Assembly: GCA_001275005.1 (NCBI GenBank)
Contig: JWZX01002759.1
Location: 1-23,511 of the forward strand
DNA from: Chrysochromulina tobinii
Taxonomy: Eukaryota > Haptophyta > Prymnesiales > Chrysochromulinaceae
Length of the DNA: 23,511 nucleotides
Direction of reading: 5' to 3'
Shown here: piece by piece, positions 1 through 8,994 of the stretch
Numbering within the stretch: the first letter of the stretch is position 1
How the letters are laid out: each line of letters begins with the position of its first letter
Notes under the pieces: model-generated
Seen by the model: only the letters and a program-made list of their open reading frames with translations
The model's database searches: none
Told to the model about the DNA's origin: nothing
Made by a program: the position numbers and the translations under genes

Positions 1-115
1 CGAGGTCGGTGGCAAGGGTGGCGGTGGCGAGGGTGTGATGATGGTGGCGGAGGTGATGGTGACGGTGGGCATGGCGGCGGCGAGGGTAGCGGTGGTGGCG
101 GCCTTGTATAACGTA
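1..115. repeat. GGTGGCG/GGTGATG low-complexity tract
   Basis: The first ~115 bases are an imperfect trinucleotide-like run rich in GGTGGCG, GGTGATG and GGCGGCG. It reads as Gly-, Ala- or Val-rich peptide in different frames, so apparent ORFs across it are not evidence of a gene. Confidence 0.7.
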
Positions 116-702
116 CTGTCGGCAGACGCGCCCGTTGGCGCGCCTCCCGAAGGAAACGCAAAAGAAGTCACTCGACGCCGCTGTCGCGTGACGACGACGG
201 TGTCGAGTAACGACGAAATCATGGCGACCGGCAGCTTGCCCGCCGCGTTATCGCTGCCTGCCGCCATTTGCAGCGGTTGTGCGAACTTGATGCCGCCTTG
301 TGCCACTGCGCTCCTTGACCTTCGCTGCACTTGGCGTTTTGCAAGCCTACTCACGACCTTGCTCGTATACTTCAGCTGCCAAGACTGCACGCTCACCATT
401 CAGCCCATGATCGTCACACGCAACACGCTCGACGCTTGTCATCAGAGCCAACCACACTGGCGGAGCCAAGCGGGTGCGGCACGCTGCGGGGAGCTTGCAT
501 TGGACCAACCGCATGGACCAACCGCGTACTGTGAACAAAACTCACGATCACAGAAACAAAATGACAACGTGCTGCCTCAGCGTGTTCATTTACGCCGTCT
601 CATTCACGCCCCACGAACGCCCCACGCCCTGGGGTCAACCCCAGGTTACGAGCACGGCCAACTGCGAGAACCGGCAGTGTATTCACACCTCGTGACTCTT
701 CC

Positions 703-747
703 GATTGGTCTGACCAATCCGTTCCGATCTTCTTTGGTCTGACCAAA
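703..747. repeat. Two consecutive palindromes with GGTCtGACC core
   Basis: GATTGGTCTGACCAATC (703-719) and TTTGGTCTGACCAAA (733-747) are perfect palindromes about a central T, with centres 29 bp apart. Direct repeats containing GGACCAACCGC lie about 200 bp upstream (near 504-530). The spacing resembles tandem binding sites for a dimeric protein, but no adjacent gene is established, so a regulatory role is only a possibility. Confidence 0.5.
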
Positions 748-1488
748 CCGCGCTTTTACGGCCTCTCGTTTCTCCGTACAATCGTCCTAGCCCGCGAGAT
801 TGATGGTGTGCGGTTGCCCGGGCCCCGGGCTTGCCCTGGGAGAGCTGCTGTTGAACGTTAGTGAGCGCCTGTGATCAAAATGTCGCTGTGAACGTTTTTC
901 CCGTTCACACCAGGGAGGAAGAAAGCTTTCCTGTCCTTGGTCGTGCCCGACACGCCCGGCATTGCGACTGTCCGGGCCTCCTCTTTGCACAGATGGTCTG
1001 CGATGGCATCCTGCCGATCGACTAGATGAAGGACTACTTGGAAGCGGAAGAAGCAGCCGTAGCCAGCCGTTTCGAGCTTCGCCGCAACAACGCGCGATGG
1101 CGGATGCCGGCTTGCTGAGGGTCACGCTCCGGCGCGGCGCGAGGCGATGTTCCGGCTCTCTCTCACGCTAGTCGCGGCTGCGCTCACGCGAGGCGCGTGC
1201 GCTTTGTCCCATCATGTGCGCGTGCGTGCGCTTGGTGCCATCATGTGCGCAGTGGCATTTGCAATCGGATCACCGTTCTCCTTCACCGCACGCGCTTTGC
1301 AGGCGTTACGACAGCACGTGGAGCATGACGCGATGGGCGCCATCAGAAGTCGCCCGGCTTTTTCATCGTACGCTTCAACATGCTAAATCACCTAACTTCA
1401 CATTCGTCCACGGTCTCCGGCCGGCGTGCGAGCTCATCGCGGCTGTTCTGACGGTTTCGTGCTCGTGCTCGCATCTCTGTTTGCTGTC

Positions 1489-1590
1489 GCCACCGTCGCC
1501 GCCGCCACCGTCGCCGCCGCCACCGTCGCCGCCGCCACCGTCGCCGCCGCCACCGTCGCCGCCGCCACCGTCACCGCCGCCGTCGCCGCC
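1489..1590. repeat. 15-bp minisatellite (reads Ser-Pro4 on +)
   Basis: A 15-bp unit, CCGCCGCCACCGTCG, is repeated about six times. On the + strand, inside an open frame from 1214 to 1675, it encodes SPPPP repeats of the kind found in hydroxyproline-rich algal wall proteins. On the - strand it reads Gly/Asp. The flanking peptide is not convincing, so I do not call a gene; it could be an exon of a Pro-rich protein. Confidence 0.6.
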
Positions 1591-1690
1591 TCCCGCCTCC
1601 GCCTTAACCTCCGCCCAGAACCAAATTATGCGAATCCTCTCTCCGGGGGTCTCTGTCGTACCGGGACCGTCTTGAGCGGTATCGTATACT

Positions 1691-1735
1691 GTCAAGTCAA
1701 GTCAAGTCTTACATAAACTTGTACATTGACTTGAC
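1691..1735. repeat. Inverted GTCAA/TTGAC pentamer array
   Basis: Three GTCAA units (from 1691) are followed after about 20 bp by TTGACTTGAC (to 1735), so the ends can pair as a hairpin. On the - strand the first block reads as repeated TTGAC running straight into AG at 1690-1689, the same arrangement as at the arrays near 4148 and 5071. Whether a - strand exon begins at 1688 is unclear. Confidence 0.6.
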
Positions 1736-2681
1736 TATCTATACTGACCGACCGGACAGTGATTTAAACAGTGACCGAGTGAGATCCCCGCATACGGTAC
1801 GTCAGTGCTGCCTGTGTCGTGTAGCGAGCCTGCACAGTGGAGACGAGTCGTGAACCACCTGACACATTCGGCGACAGAAATGCGCGACACTGATTGCAAA
1901 CTGGTGGATGGGCGCCGTCAGAAGCCAGCAGCGAAAACTTTCGATTCAATCTGCCAGAACGCGCTGGTAAGGGCACGCAGAGGACGCTCCGCTCGCTCTC
2001 ACTCCGCATCACGCCCAAGCTGCCACGGCGTATCGGCACGGCCGTGCGTGCAGCACGCTGCGCGTGCACGCCAAGCTAGCGATGGCTTCCTGCCCTGATG
2101 ATAGCCTCGATATCTGGCCTGTGACAGGCAGCGCGGTCACGTCGGTCACAGTGAGGAGGCCCTTAGGAAAGGAAAAGGTGCGAGCAGCACGCGTGGCAGC
2201 GCGGCGTGGCAGCGGCACCTAAAGATAAAGTACGCGGCCACGCGTGCCTCGTCCTCAGCGCGCTGCGCAGCCCAAGGCTGATCTTCCTTCTCTGTGAACA
2301 CCAGCCTCTGGAGTGATTTAGGCGTTACGGTGGCCGCACGGTGGCCATGGTGACTGCGTGAGCTCGTGCGCTGGCTATGGCGTGTGTCGGTGGGCCCGGC
2401 CAGCCTAGGCGCGCGTCGGCGGGCGATTTACTGCGTTGCAGCGCGCGCGAGTGCGAGCGGAAGAGAACGAGGCCTTCTGATGCCATATTCGCGAACTCGA
2501 ATGATCTGGGAAATTGTGAAACGTGTTATTTCACAATCAAAAAATTGTCCGTTCCTTTGTGCTCGCGGCGTTCTTTGATGTACTTTTCGTGATCGTGTCA
2601 GATTTGAGCAGGGACTTTGAGTGGTCTGAGGTCTGTGGTGAGAGCGTGAACTAGTACTAGAGGAGGTTTGCGCTGTGCGTT

Positions 2682-4141
2682 TCATATGAAAAAAAAGGCC
2701 GAATACTTGAACGCTGGTTTTTGTTGAAGCATCACATTCAAACAGTTAGAGTAGCTGGCCCCATGCCGCCATGCGTCCACACTCGACTTTCCAGTCTTGC
2801 TCCGGGTTTGGGTGCCTGAGTCCTTCATCGGGTCAGGACAAACCCAGTCCGAAAGAACCGTGAGACCTAAGCCCCCCTTGGCGACCACCCCATGTTTCGG
2901 ATCGCTCGGGTCGTTGCGCACGTGCGAGCAGTCGTAGACGGGCGCTTTCCAGTCGTCAGCGCTCTTCCACACGGGCAGAGTCGCGCGAGATGGCAGCGGT
3001 CTGCACACTCGGAATAGATCGTGCTTACGATTGGACTGTTGAACATGCGCATAGCGGCCGAAGAGGCTAGCGGACACCACACTCCCGGAGATAGTCGGAT
3101 CACCCTCGAGCGGAAATTTGACGGTCCTATTTGCAGTTGTTTTCGTGAATCGGACATAGCCAAACGGGAGCGGGTTGAGGACCCAAAGCTGCTGTTCAAG
3201 GAGTTTCAGCGTGGTGTTCGGCGGCGCCCACCCTTCGCGCATTATCCATTCGACCCATAGAATACCATTCTCTTGCTCTGTGCCGGGCTTGCGACACAGT
3301 CGTTTCCGTGGTAGTGCGAGCACGTCCGGATCGAGCTCAGACGAGGACACACACTCTCGGCAGTACGGCGGTGCGAGCGACCAAAAAGCGAGCACATCGT
3401 GTGCGAGACCAAACATGCAGTGGTCATCCACTGTGTAGTGCCCATAGAAGGTGGTGAGGTGCATTTGGAAGGGGCACACGCCTAGCCGGCGCGACAGAGG
3501 CGGCATGTTTTGTTGCCGGGAGCCATCGGCGACTCTCAAGGAGAAGACCACTGGCGGCTGTGCGAGAGCGACCGCAGCGAGGCGCTCCATTACGTTAAGC
3601 CCGGGCTCGCCGTGGAGCGGGACGGTCGTACCGGGCCCGCCTTTGTTCAGGCTCCAGATCCATTGGTGAGGTTGCACGAATCCCGCATCGGGCCGGTGCA
3701 CGAGCACCCACCGTGGTCTCCACAGCTCGATGGCGTGTCGCACGCCATGGTAGACGGCCTCACGCTGCACGTTACGGAACCCGATGCCGAGCTCTAGTGG
3801 CGGTTCGGCTAGCACAAAGCCAAATGTTGCCGGGTAGCGGCTCTGCAGCTCCTCGAGCGTTGGCTGCTGTGCGGCACTGCCCGCACAGCCGCGATTGTGC
3901 GAAAAGACGACTCCGACGCCAGGCATCGTTGCGAGGTAGTGCCCCATGCAGGCGCGCGTGAACGCTACTAGCGGGCCCTTGATGACGATCGCGTACTTCA
4001 ATCGGTGCGAGGCGGTGTCGACCTGAACTTGGCCTCCATTCATGTCGTGTAGTGTTAACCGCATCCGTATGTACGCCGGTCCGGTGTCTTGGGTGTCGAA
4101 TTCTAAACATTGGCTGTGAATTGTCTCTGTGGGGCACCAAC
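2682..4141 (-). CDS. WavE-like glycosyltransferase (5' exon missing)
   Basis: The open frame (about 486 residues) resembles bacterial WavE/algal sugar-transferase-like proteins. Near its start is a strand-loop segment YAIVIKGP, followed by a conserved T and Y, then GVGVVFSHN, and about 45 residues later NVQREAVYHGVRHA leading to LVHRPDA. That spacing fits the WavE pattern (hydrophobic-GP, then N-x-x-R-Q, then an acidic metal site). There is no ATG at the 5' edge: the frame opens at TTG inside a TTGAC array. I therefore place a 3' splice site (CTGCAG) with exon start at 4141; the first internal ATG is at 4064 (460 aa). No signal anchor is visible, which also argues for a missing upstream exon. 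The gene is divergent from the GT8-like gene at 5093. Family assignment rests on motif pattern only. Confidence 0.55.
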
Positions 4142-4177
4142 CTGCAGTCAAGTCAAGTCAAGTCAAGTCAAGTCAAC
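4142..4177 (-). promoter_or_regulatory. (TTGAC)n array ending in putative 3' splice site
   Basis: On the - strand six TTGAC-like units (4177 down to 4148, the outermost GTTGAC) run into CTGCAG, with AG at 4143-4142 and an open exon directly after. TTGAC fits the yUnAy branch-point consensus, so the array offers several candidate branch sites within 30 nt of the acceptor. The acceptor is inferred from the frame and context; no transcript was seen. Confidence 0.45.
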
Positions 4178-4589
4178 AGTACGGCAATGCAACACGGCTC
4201 CAGGCCGACGACGGGAGCGATCGGGGGCCTGCGCGAGGGCTGCTACGATGGGCCGAGGCGTCGGTAGGATCTGGCGACCGCCGGCGCCGCGCGTCGCGCG
4301 AGCGCCGGCCCTTCTCTGACGAGTTTTGGCTTTTTGGGGCCTGACAACGGCACGTCAATCGATTCTGGCCAGGCAACAAGGGCGGCTGGCTGGCGCGGCG
4401 GCGGCCAGAGTGGTCGAGGTCGTTTCTGCGGTGCGCGCCACACACCCGCTCTCCATTCTCACACATCTTGCGCGCGCGCTCGCGGCACGCACAGGTGTGG
4501 CGTCGACTGCGGCGCGAGAGGCAGGAGCAAGGAAGCCAAGGCTGAGCAACGCAAGCGGATCGATAAGTACGGCGGCAAGGCGACGTGAA

Positions 4590-4643
4590 CTACCGGGGGA
4601 CTGACTGCGCTTGCGCGGTCAGGCTGATCCCAGCGTGCTCCCT
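4590..4643. repeat. 54-bp direct repeat with hairpin, copy 1
   Basis: The unit starts with CTACCGGGGGACTG and ends with CTGATCCCAGCG...CCCT. Inside it (4601-4622), CTGACTGCGC and GCGCGGTCAG pair around a TT loop with one T:G wobble. A second copy begins 94 bp downstream. Confidence 0.7.
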
Positions 4644-4683
4644 CATTGGCTTCAACCCACTGGCTGCGGCCGACGACTCGATA

Positions 4684-4737
4684 CTACCGGGGGACTGGTA
4701 GCGCTTGCGCAGCCAGGCTGATCCCAGCGAGTTCCCT
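4684..4737. repeat. 54-bp direct repeat with hairpin, copy 2
   Basis: Second copy of the 4590 unit, differing at about eight positions. The hairpin (4695-4716) has arms CTGGTAGCGC and GCGCAGCCAG around TT. One arm pair that is A-T in copy 1 is G-C here, so pairing is kept, although one A:A mismatch appears elsewhere in the stem. Confidence 0.7.
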
Positions 4738-4838
4738 TTCGAGCGCGATGCGCCGCCGACCGGCCTCGAGCTCTTCGATCGAGGCGCCCATATCCCCTCT
4801 TTCTCTCCCCCAATCCCCCATTCTATGCTTGACGCCAC

Positions 4839-4901
4839 GGTCGATCTCGAGCCGATTTCCTCTTCGGCGTAAGAGTGGCGCTCATCGGCTCGAGATCGGC
4901 C
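4839..4901. repeat. 18-bp inverted repeat with 27-nt loop
   Basis: CGATCTCGAGCCGAT (4842-4856) is the exact reverse complement of 4884-4898. The pairing extends three further positions outward (one T:G wobble, two G:C). It lies about 190 bp upstream of the putative acceptor of the GT8-like gene. It could be a transcribed hairpin, a small element end or a protein site. Confidence 0.65.
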
Positions 4902-5067
4902 CGTTACTTCTCACCTACTTGTTCTCCGAGGGCACGTATGTCAGCACTTATGACGTGTCACCTCTAGATGGACCCCCTCCGTCATCTCCGCCTACTCCCG
5001 TCCTCCCCTGCTGGCTTCCGGAGCACATTCGATAGGCTTCCGTCTGGTTGTCTGTTGTTTATGTATA

Positions 5068-5092
5068 GACTTGACTTGACTTGACTCTACAG
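5068..5092 (+). promoter_or_regulatory. (TTGAC)n array ending in putative 3' splice site
   Basis: Three TTGAC units (5071-5085), preceded by GAC, lead into TCTACAG with AG at 5091-5092. The reading frame of the downstream gene is closed by TGA inside the array (5082) and is open immediately after it, as expected at an intron-exon border. This mirrors the array at 4142-4177 on the other strand. A second possible AG is at 5103-5104. Confidence 0.45.
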
Positions 5093-7064
5093 CTCTGTGA
5101 ACAGTAACACGACAGACGCGACAACCGGTGTTACGGCACTGGTGAAAGGTTTGTATACCCATGCGGATGTTCACGGGAACACAAAAGGCTCCAAACTCGA
5201 AGTTGAAAAAATGTCCCTGTCTGAGGCCAAGATCGTCGGCGGCTACTGCGCCGTCACCGAGGGCGGCGGGTCGTGCTCGCATGGCCGTTCCGGCTCGTGG
5301 TCGAATGCTGTCAGTCTGTCGGCGTGCGCTGCGCGATGCGCGTCCTGCTCACGCTGCCGTTTCGTCAGCTTTTCTGCGGCACTCTCCGACTGCTCATGGT
5401 ATGCGGCGTGCCAGCTCACACGCTTGCAGCAGACGCCGTCGGGATTCACCACTTTGCACGTGCCAGCCGGCCGTCTACCTGTCCCACCTGATCCGCCATG
5501 GCGTCAAGTACCTCCTGCGCATGGCGCCCCAAGAGATGCGAAGCGTGGATACTGCTCGACGACTCTGTACGCTGGCGACTGCATGCTTGGTGATGCGGGC
5601 ACCATGGAGGGTGTGCCAGACCTGCTCACGTGCCGTCAGCGCTGCCTGGAGTGCCCACGCTGCGCGGTCATTTCGTGGTCGCTCCAGCGGCGCGACTGCT
5701 CATGGTACGCGCTGTGTGCCATAAACGACCTGCGCCGACCGCCCCGTGATGCGCCAGACTACATGAGCATGCGCGTGCGTGACGCGCCGGCCACGCTGCC
5801 GCCGCCGCCATCGCAGCAGCCCAGGAGTGGCGTACCGACCGGCCGGCCGCTCTCGATGGCTATTGCCACGCTCGCCGCCGCGATGCCACGCCACAAGCGC
5901 GCGCGAGGCAATGGTGCCAAAGGCACTGGAGAAGCAGTCGGAGGCGACGACTCGCCCGGGGCAATTGGCTGCGCGCTGGTGCTGTGGTGCGAGCGCGCCG
6001 ACCGGCTGCGCCGCGCACTGCACTCCGGCCTGGGTTGGAACGTTACCCTTGTCCTCGTCGGCGCCTCCGCCGCTGCGGCCGCGCACTGCCCGCGCGCCCA
6101 CACGCGGCATTTGGCAGTCGATGAGCCATTGATGCAGGCACTACGCGCGTCCTCTGTAGAGCATGGCGCGCGCTGCGCGGCGGCGACAGACGTGAACATG
6201 CTCAAACTGAGTGTGATCGGGTGCGTCGAGTTCGACCTCGTCCTCTTCTCCGACGTCGACATCAACCTGATGCCCGCGAATGATTTGAAGCCCGCCATGG
6301 CTCGATGGGGGAAGATGGCGCCAAGACTGCTTGCGGAGCGTGCCATCCGCTTTGTAGCAAATGCAGACGCGATGTCGCCGGTGAACGGCGGATTATGGCT
6401 TGTCAAGCCGTCGCGCCCGACGCTCAATGCGATGCTGCGCGCGCTACGCCGATGCCGATGGAACGTCTCTCACGGCTGGGATCTGGTCGGCCCTCCGCAG
6501 TCACTCGGCCTCTCTCCGAGGCATCCTGATGGGCAGGCCGTGAGCACAGACGTGGGTGACGTCCCCGAGCGCTCCGACGCGTACCGGCGTAACGACTGGA
6601 GCTTTGTCAACGGAGGCACTGACCAGGGATTCCTTTGGTTCTGGTTCTATGTCCGGCGCGATCAAGGGCGCTACTTTCGCTATGGCGGGAACCAAGGCCA
6701 CCACGTGCTGCACTGGCGCGCGTGGCCGAAGCCGTGGGCAGTTGGATGGAACGGAGGCTTCCGTGCGGCGCTCATAGGCGATGGGGCGAGCACTGGCGGC
6801 GCAGCCAGCGGCGCGGCGAGAGGCACGACCGGTGGTACAGCGAAAAGCTCAGGGGATGTACGCGGGATAAGCCCGTGGGAGCTCTCTTATGCCTACACCT
6901 ACCTTCGCGACCTCTACGTACCCGACGGGGTGCATGCTGCGGTAGCTGGCACGTGCGTGCGCGAGCTCTGGGCCTTTCGACGTGCCATTGAGGACGACGA
7001 GAGGTTTGACGACTTGCCGCCGACCCGGCTTGGCTCGAGCGTGCCCTACTTTGCCTTGTGGTGA
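5093..7064 (+). CDS. GT8-like glycosyltransferase with two Cys-rich DCSW modules
   Basis: The catalytic part (about residues 285-550, numbered from the codon at 5097) has the hallmarks of a GT-A fold GT8/glycogenin-like enzyme. It shows FSDVDINLMP with a DxD metal motif (386-388), SPVNGGLWLVKPS (NGG at 430-432), GGTDQGFLW (506-513) and a late H-x(n)-KPW (536-547). It should transfer a sugar from a nucleotide sugar; the acceptor is unknown. Upstream lie two copies of an eight-cysteine module (residues 49-105 and 151-207), both with C-x3-C-x2-C-x2-C and DCSWY, joined by Pro-rich linkers. No ATG exists at the frame opening; the first in-frame ATG is 5211, and a spliced upstream exon carrying a signal anchor is likely. 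The gene is convergent with the membrane-protein gene at 7293. Confidence 0.75.
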
Positions 7065-7292
7065 CGCGGCGGCGGAAAGTGCAAAGTCGTAAGACTTTGT
7101 TATGTTGCTAGTGTTAAACACTGCAGCAGTATTTGGTCCTTAACGTCAGGGTGCTCTACACTGTACAGGGCCGTAGAATCTAGACAACACGACCGATGAG
7201 CATCTCTCATGGTCTGCACACCCGACCCACCGAGACTCCACATCCGATCGGATCGCCAACCAGGCAAGCAAGTACCAAAACAGTATCGTGCA
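7065..7292. other. Short spacer between convergent genes
   Basis: About 230 bp separate the stops of the GT8-like gene and the Pro-rich membrane-protein gene. I see no gene. Both transcript ends must lie in or near it. Confidence 0.5.
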
Positions 7293-8870
7293 CTACGCGC
7301 AAGCCCCAGTGTAGCTGACCCTGATGTAGGTCTGTCCACGAGGGACCAGCGGGCCACACACGTTATTTTGGACGATGGTCGTGGAGAGGACAGGGCCGGT
7401 GCAGCCGGAGCGTAATGCGTACTCGACCACCTGGAGTATGCCTGTTGCATAGCATCTGAAGGTGGCATCCGCGCTGCCAAGCAGGTTCGTGCTGCACGGC
7501 CCGGCCATGGAAGTATGCATGCTAATCGGACGAATGCCGCCGTTACCGACCAGAGCAGTCGCGTTTGGGATCGTCGTGTTTCCCGAACCGAACGGATCAA
7601 GTGGAACCGAGCTGCAGTTGGCGGTGTTGAAGATCTGCGCGGAGCGGAGTGCGAACGTCGTGCTCGTCGTCGTCATCGGCGACCCTAGCGCCTCCAAGGG
7701 CGCGGGATTGAGAGGACGTAGTATAAAGATGACGACAACCCCCACACCAATGAAGATGAGCGCACACGTCATGGTGATGCACGTGCTCCCGTACTGCTTG
7801 AGCGCGTGCTGGATCTTGCTCGACGTCGAAAAGTCATCCGGCGTGCTGATGTTGTTCCTCACAAGTGAGATGGCGCCGAACTGCATGATGAGCACCGTGG
7901 GCCCCGAGCCGGTGCGCTCACAACGGCGCACTGCCATGATGCAGCAGCACAGGCAGCAGAGGATGACGCCGCCAGCGATGCCGAACCCAACCAACGCCCC
8001 AATCGTCAAGCAATCCGCAACCGAGGCCGGTGGCGAAGGTGGCAAGCACGACTGGATGTAATTAAGCGTGCACGGCGGAGGGGCCATCGGAGGCGCAGGC
8101 ATCGGGGACATGGGCGGCTTCGGGGGGGTAGCGCTAGCAGGGTCAGTCCCACTGGCACTGCTCGTGGCCCCACTCCCAATGTCAAGGCATGAGCCCAGGC
8201 CTTCGCTCCTTGGCCCTGGGTACATCCACACACTCTCGACGGGGGGCGGCATGGGCGGCGGGCTAGGGGGCGACGGATAAAAGGGAGACGGGGGTGGAAG
8301 GGATGGATATGGCCCGACGGGCGGCACTGGCGGAGGCAGGGGCGGCGGCTGGTTGGAAGAGTATACCTGCACGGCAGCAGCGAAGGTGCTGAAGGTGCCG
8401 GCAAATGGTGCTGGCGCGTTGGCGAGCAGGCATGCGCGGTAAAACCCTTCGGTGAGGCCGGCCGTCCGGTAGATCACACCGCGTTCGACATTGGTCGGCA
8501 TCCCAATTGTCCGCACCGTGGTGAGCGAAATCTGATTCACGGCGTTGCAGCAAGTGAGCGTACAGCTGCCGGCGCAGCAAGCACCAGCTGCGCACACGAG
8601 TGCAAAGTAGTTGGCGTTGCCAGACGTCGCTGCCGCGAGGCCAGTAAATGCAATCACCTGTTTCGAGCCCGCGTATAAAATGGGGGGGGCTGAGAGCACC
8701 GCTTCCGTCGAACCCTCCGGCTCCGGAAGGTAGCCTGCCTCGAAGGTAATGGAACTGGGCACGGGACCGGACGTACAGCTTGTCATCGCGGCCTCCCTTG
8801 ACGACCTGTGCTTGGCGGGCAGTGGGATGGCAAAAGCGAAGCTCGCGACCTCTCTCGTTTTTTCACTCAT
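7293..8870 (-). CDS. Pro-rich, Cys-rich two-pass membrane protein
   Basis: Function not recognised. The 525-residue frame has an N-terminal domain with a dense cysteine cluster (about residues 93-108), a Pro/Ser-rich stalk (about 174-282), and two hydrophobic segments (about 288-314, very Cys-rich, and 362-384). The C-terminal domain contains NCS, NTT and NAT glycosylation sites. The layout suggests a surface or vesicle protein with two folded domains around a membrane hairpin. The first ATG (8868-8870) gives no signal peptide. An in-frame alternative is Met29 (8786), and a splice acceptor (CAAGCACAG) just upstream of Met29 could join an unseen first exon. It starts 124 nt from the divergent + strand gene at 8995. 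Confidence 0.65.
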   Translation of the reverse strand: MSEKTREVASFAFAIPLPAKHRSSREAAMTSCTSGPVPSSITFEAGYLPEPEGSTEAVLSAPPILYAGSKQVIAFTGLAAATSGNANYFALVCAAGACCAGSCTLTCCNAVNQISLTTVRTIGMPTNVERGVIYRTAGLTEGFYRACLLANAPAPFAGTFSTFAAAVQVYSSNQPPPLPPPVPPVGPYPSLPPPSPFYPSPPSPPPMPPPVESVWMYPGPRSEGLGSCLDIGSGATSSASGTDPASATPPKPPMSPMPAPPMAPPPCTLNYIQSCLPPSPPASVADCLTIGALVGFGIAGGVILCCLCCCIMAVRRCERTGSGPTVLIMQFGAISLVRNNISTPDDFSTSSKIQHALKQYGSTCITMTCALIFIGVGVVVIFILRPLNPAPLEALGSPMTTTSTTFALRSAQIFNTANCSSVPLDPFGSGNTTIPNATALVGNGGIRPISMHTSMAGPCSTNLLGSADATFRCYATGILQVVEYALRSGCTGPVLSTTIVQNNVCGPLVPRGQTYIRVSYTGACA

Positions 8871-8994
8871 TCGACATTCCTATTTTGGGGGCGCGATAGT
8901 CTTCATTTCTTGGTTGCATGCATGGCCAAGGGCAGGGGTGATTGTCCGCGATGCGAGCGTTACCTTTCGCGTCTCCCCTCGCACACACGCGACG

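Larger units (their letters stand above)
1..2681. other. Repeat-rich region with no confident gene
   Basis: Open frames occur on both strands here (for example 35-742 and 1214-1675 on +), but none shows a recognisable domain, a clean signal peptide, or a composition like the neighbouring genes. The stretch opens with GGTGGCG-type low complexity (about 1-115) and carries paired palindromes (703-747), a 15-bp minisatellite (about 1489-1590) and an inverted pentamer array (1691-1735). A short direct repeat built on GATGGGCGCC[A/G]TCAGAAG occurs near 1331 and 1908. Exons of a gene extending beyond the left edge cannot be excluded. From 1750 to 2681 I see nothing else that I can interpret. Confidence 0.5.
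4178..5066. other. Spacer between divergent glycosyltransferase genes
   Basis: This 0.9-kb stretch is GC-rich and contains no protein-like frame. It holds a 54-bp direct repeat with an internal hairpin (4590-4643 and 4684-4737) and a long inverted repeat (4839-4901). Since both flanking exons seem to start at splice acceptors, it probably contains introns, first exons and a shared promoter, but I cannot locate their donors or start codons. Confidence 0.45.

Noticed and set aside
35-742. Long + strand open frame
   Set aside because: It begins in GGTGGCG low complexity and has no domain, signal peptide or coherent composition; GC-rich DNA often gives such frames.
4148-4177. CRISPR or telomere-like array
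   Set aside because: The unit is a 5-bp microsatellite without spacers and is not a telomeric sequence.
4684-4737. Resemblance of GATACTACCGGG to the 5' end of U1 snRNA
   Set aside because: The match is short and lacks the conserved stem-loops and Sm site of U1.
8749-8994. Upstream extension of the 8995 gene with a TATAAAA-like word near 8675
   Set aside because: It lies antisense to the membrane-protein gene, and the extra residues are not protein-like; the TATA-like word falls inside that gene.
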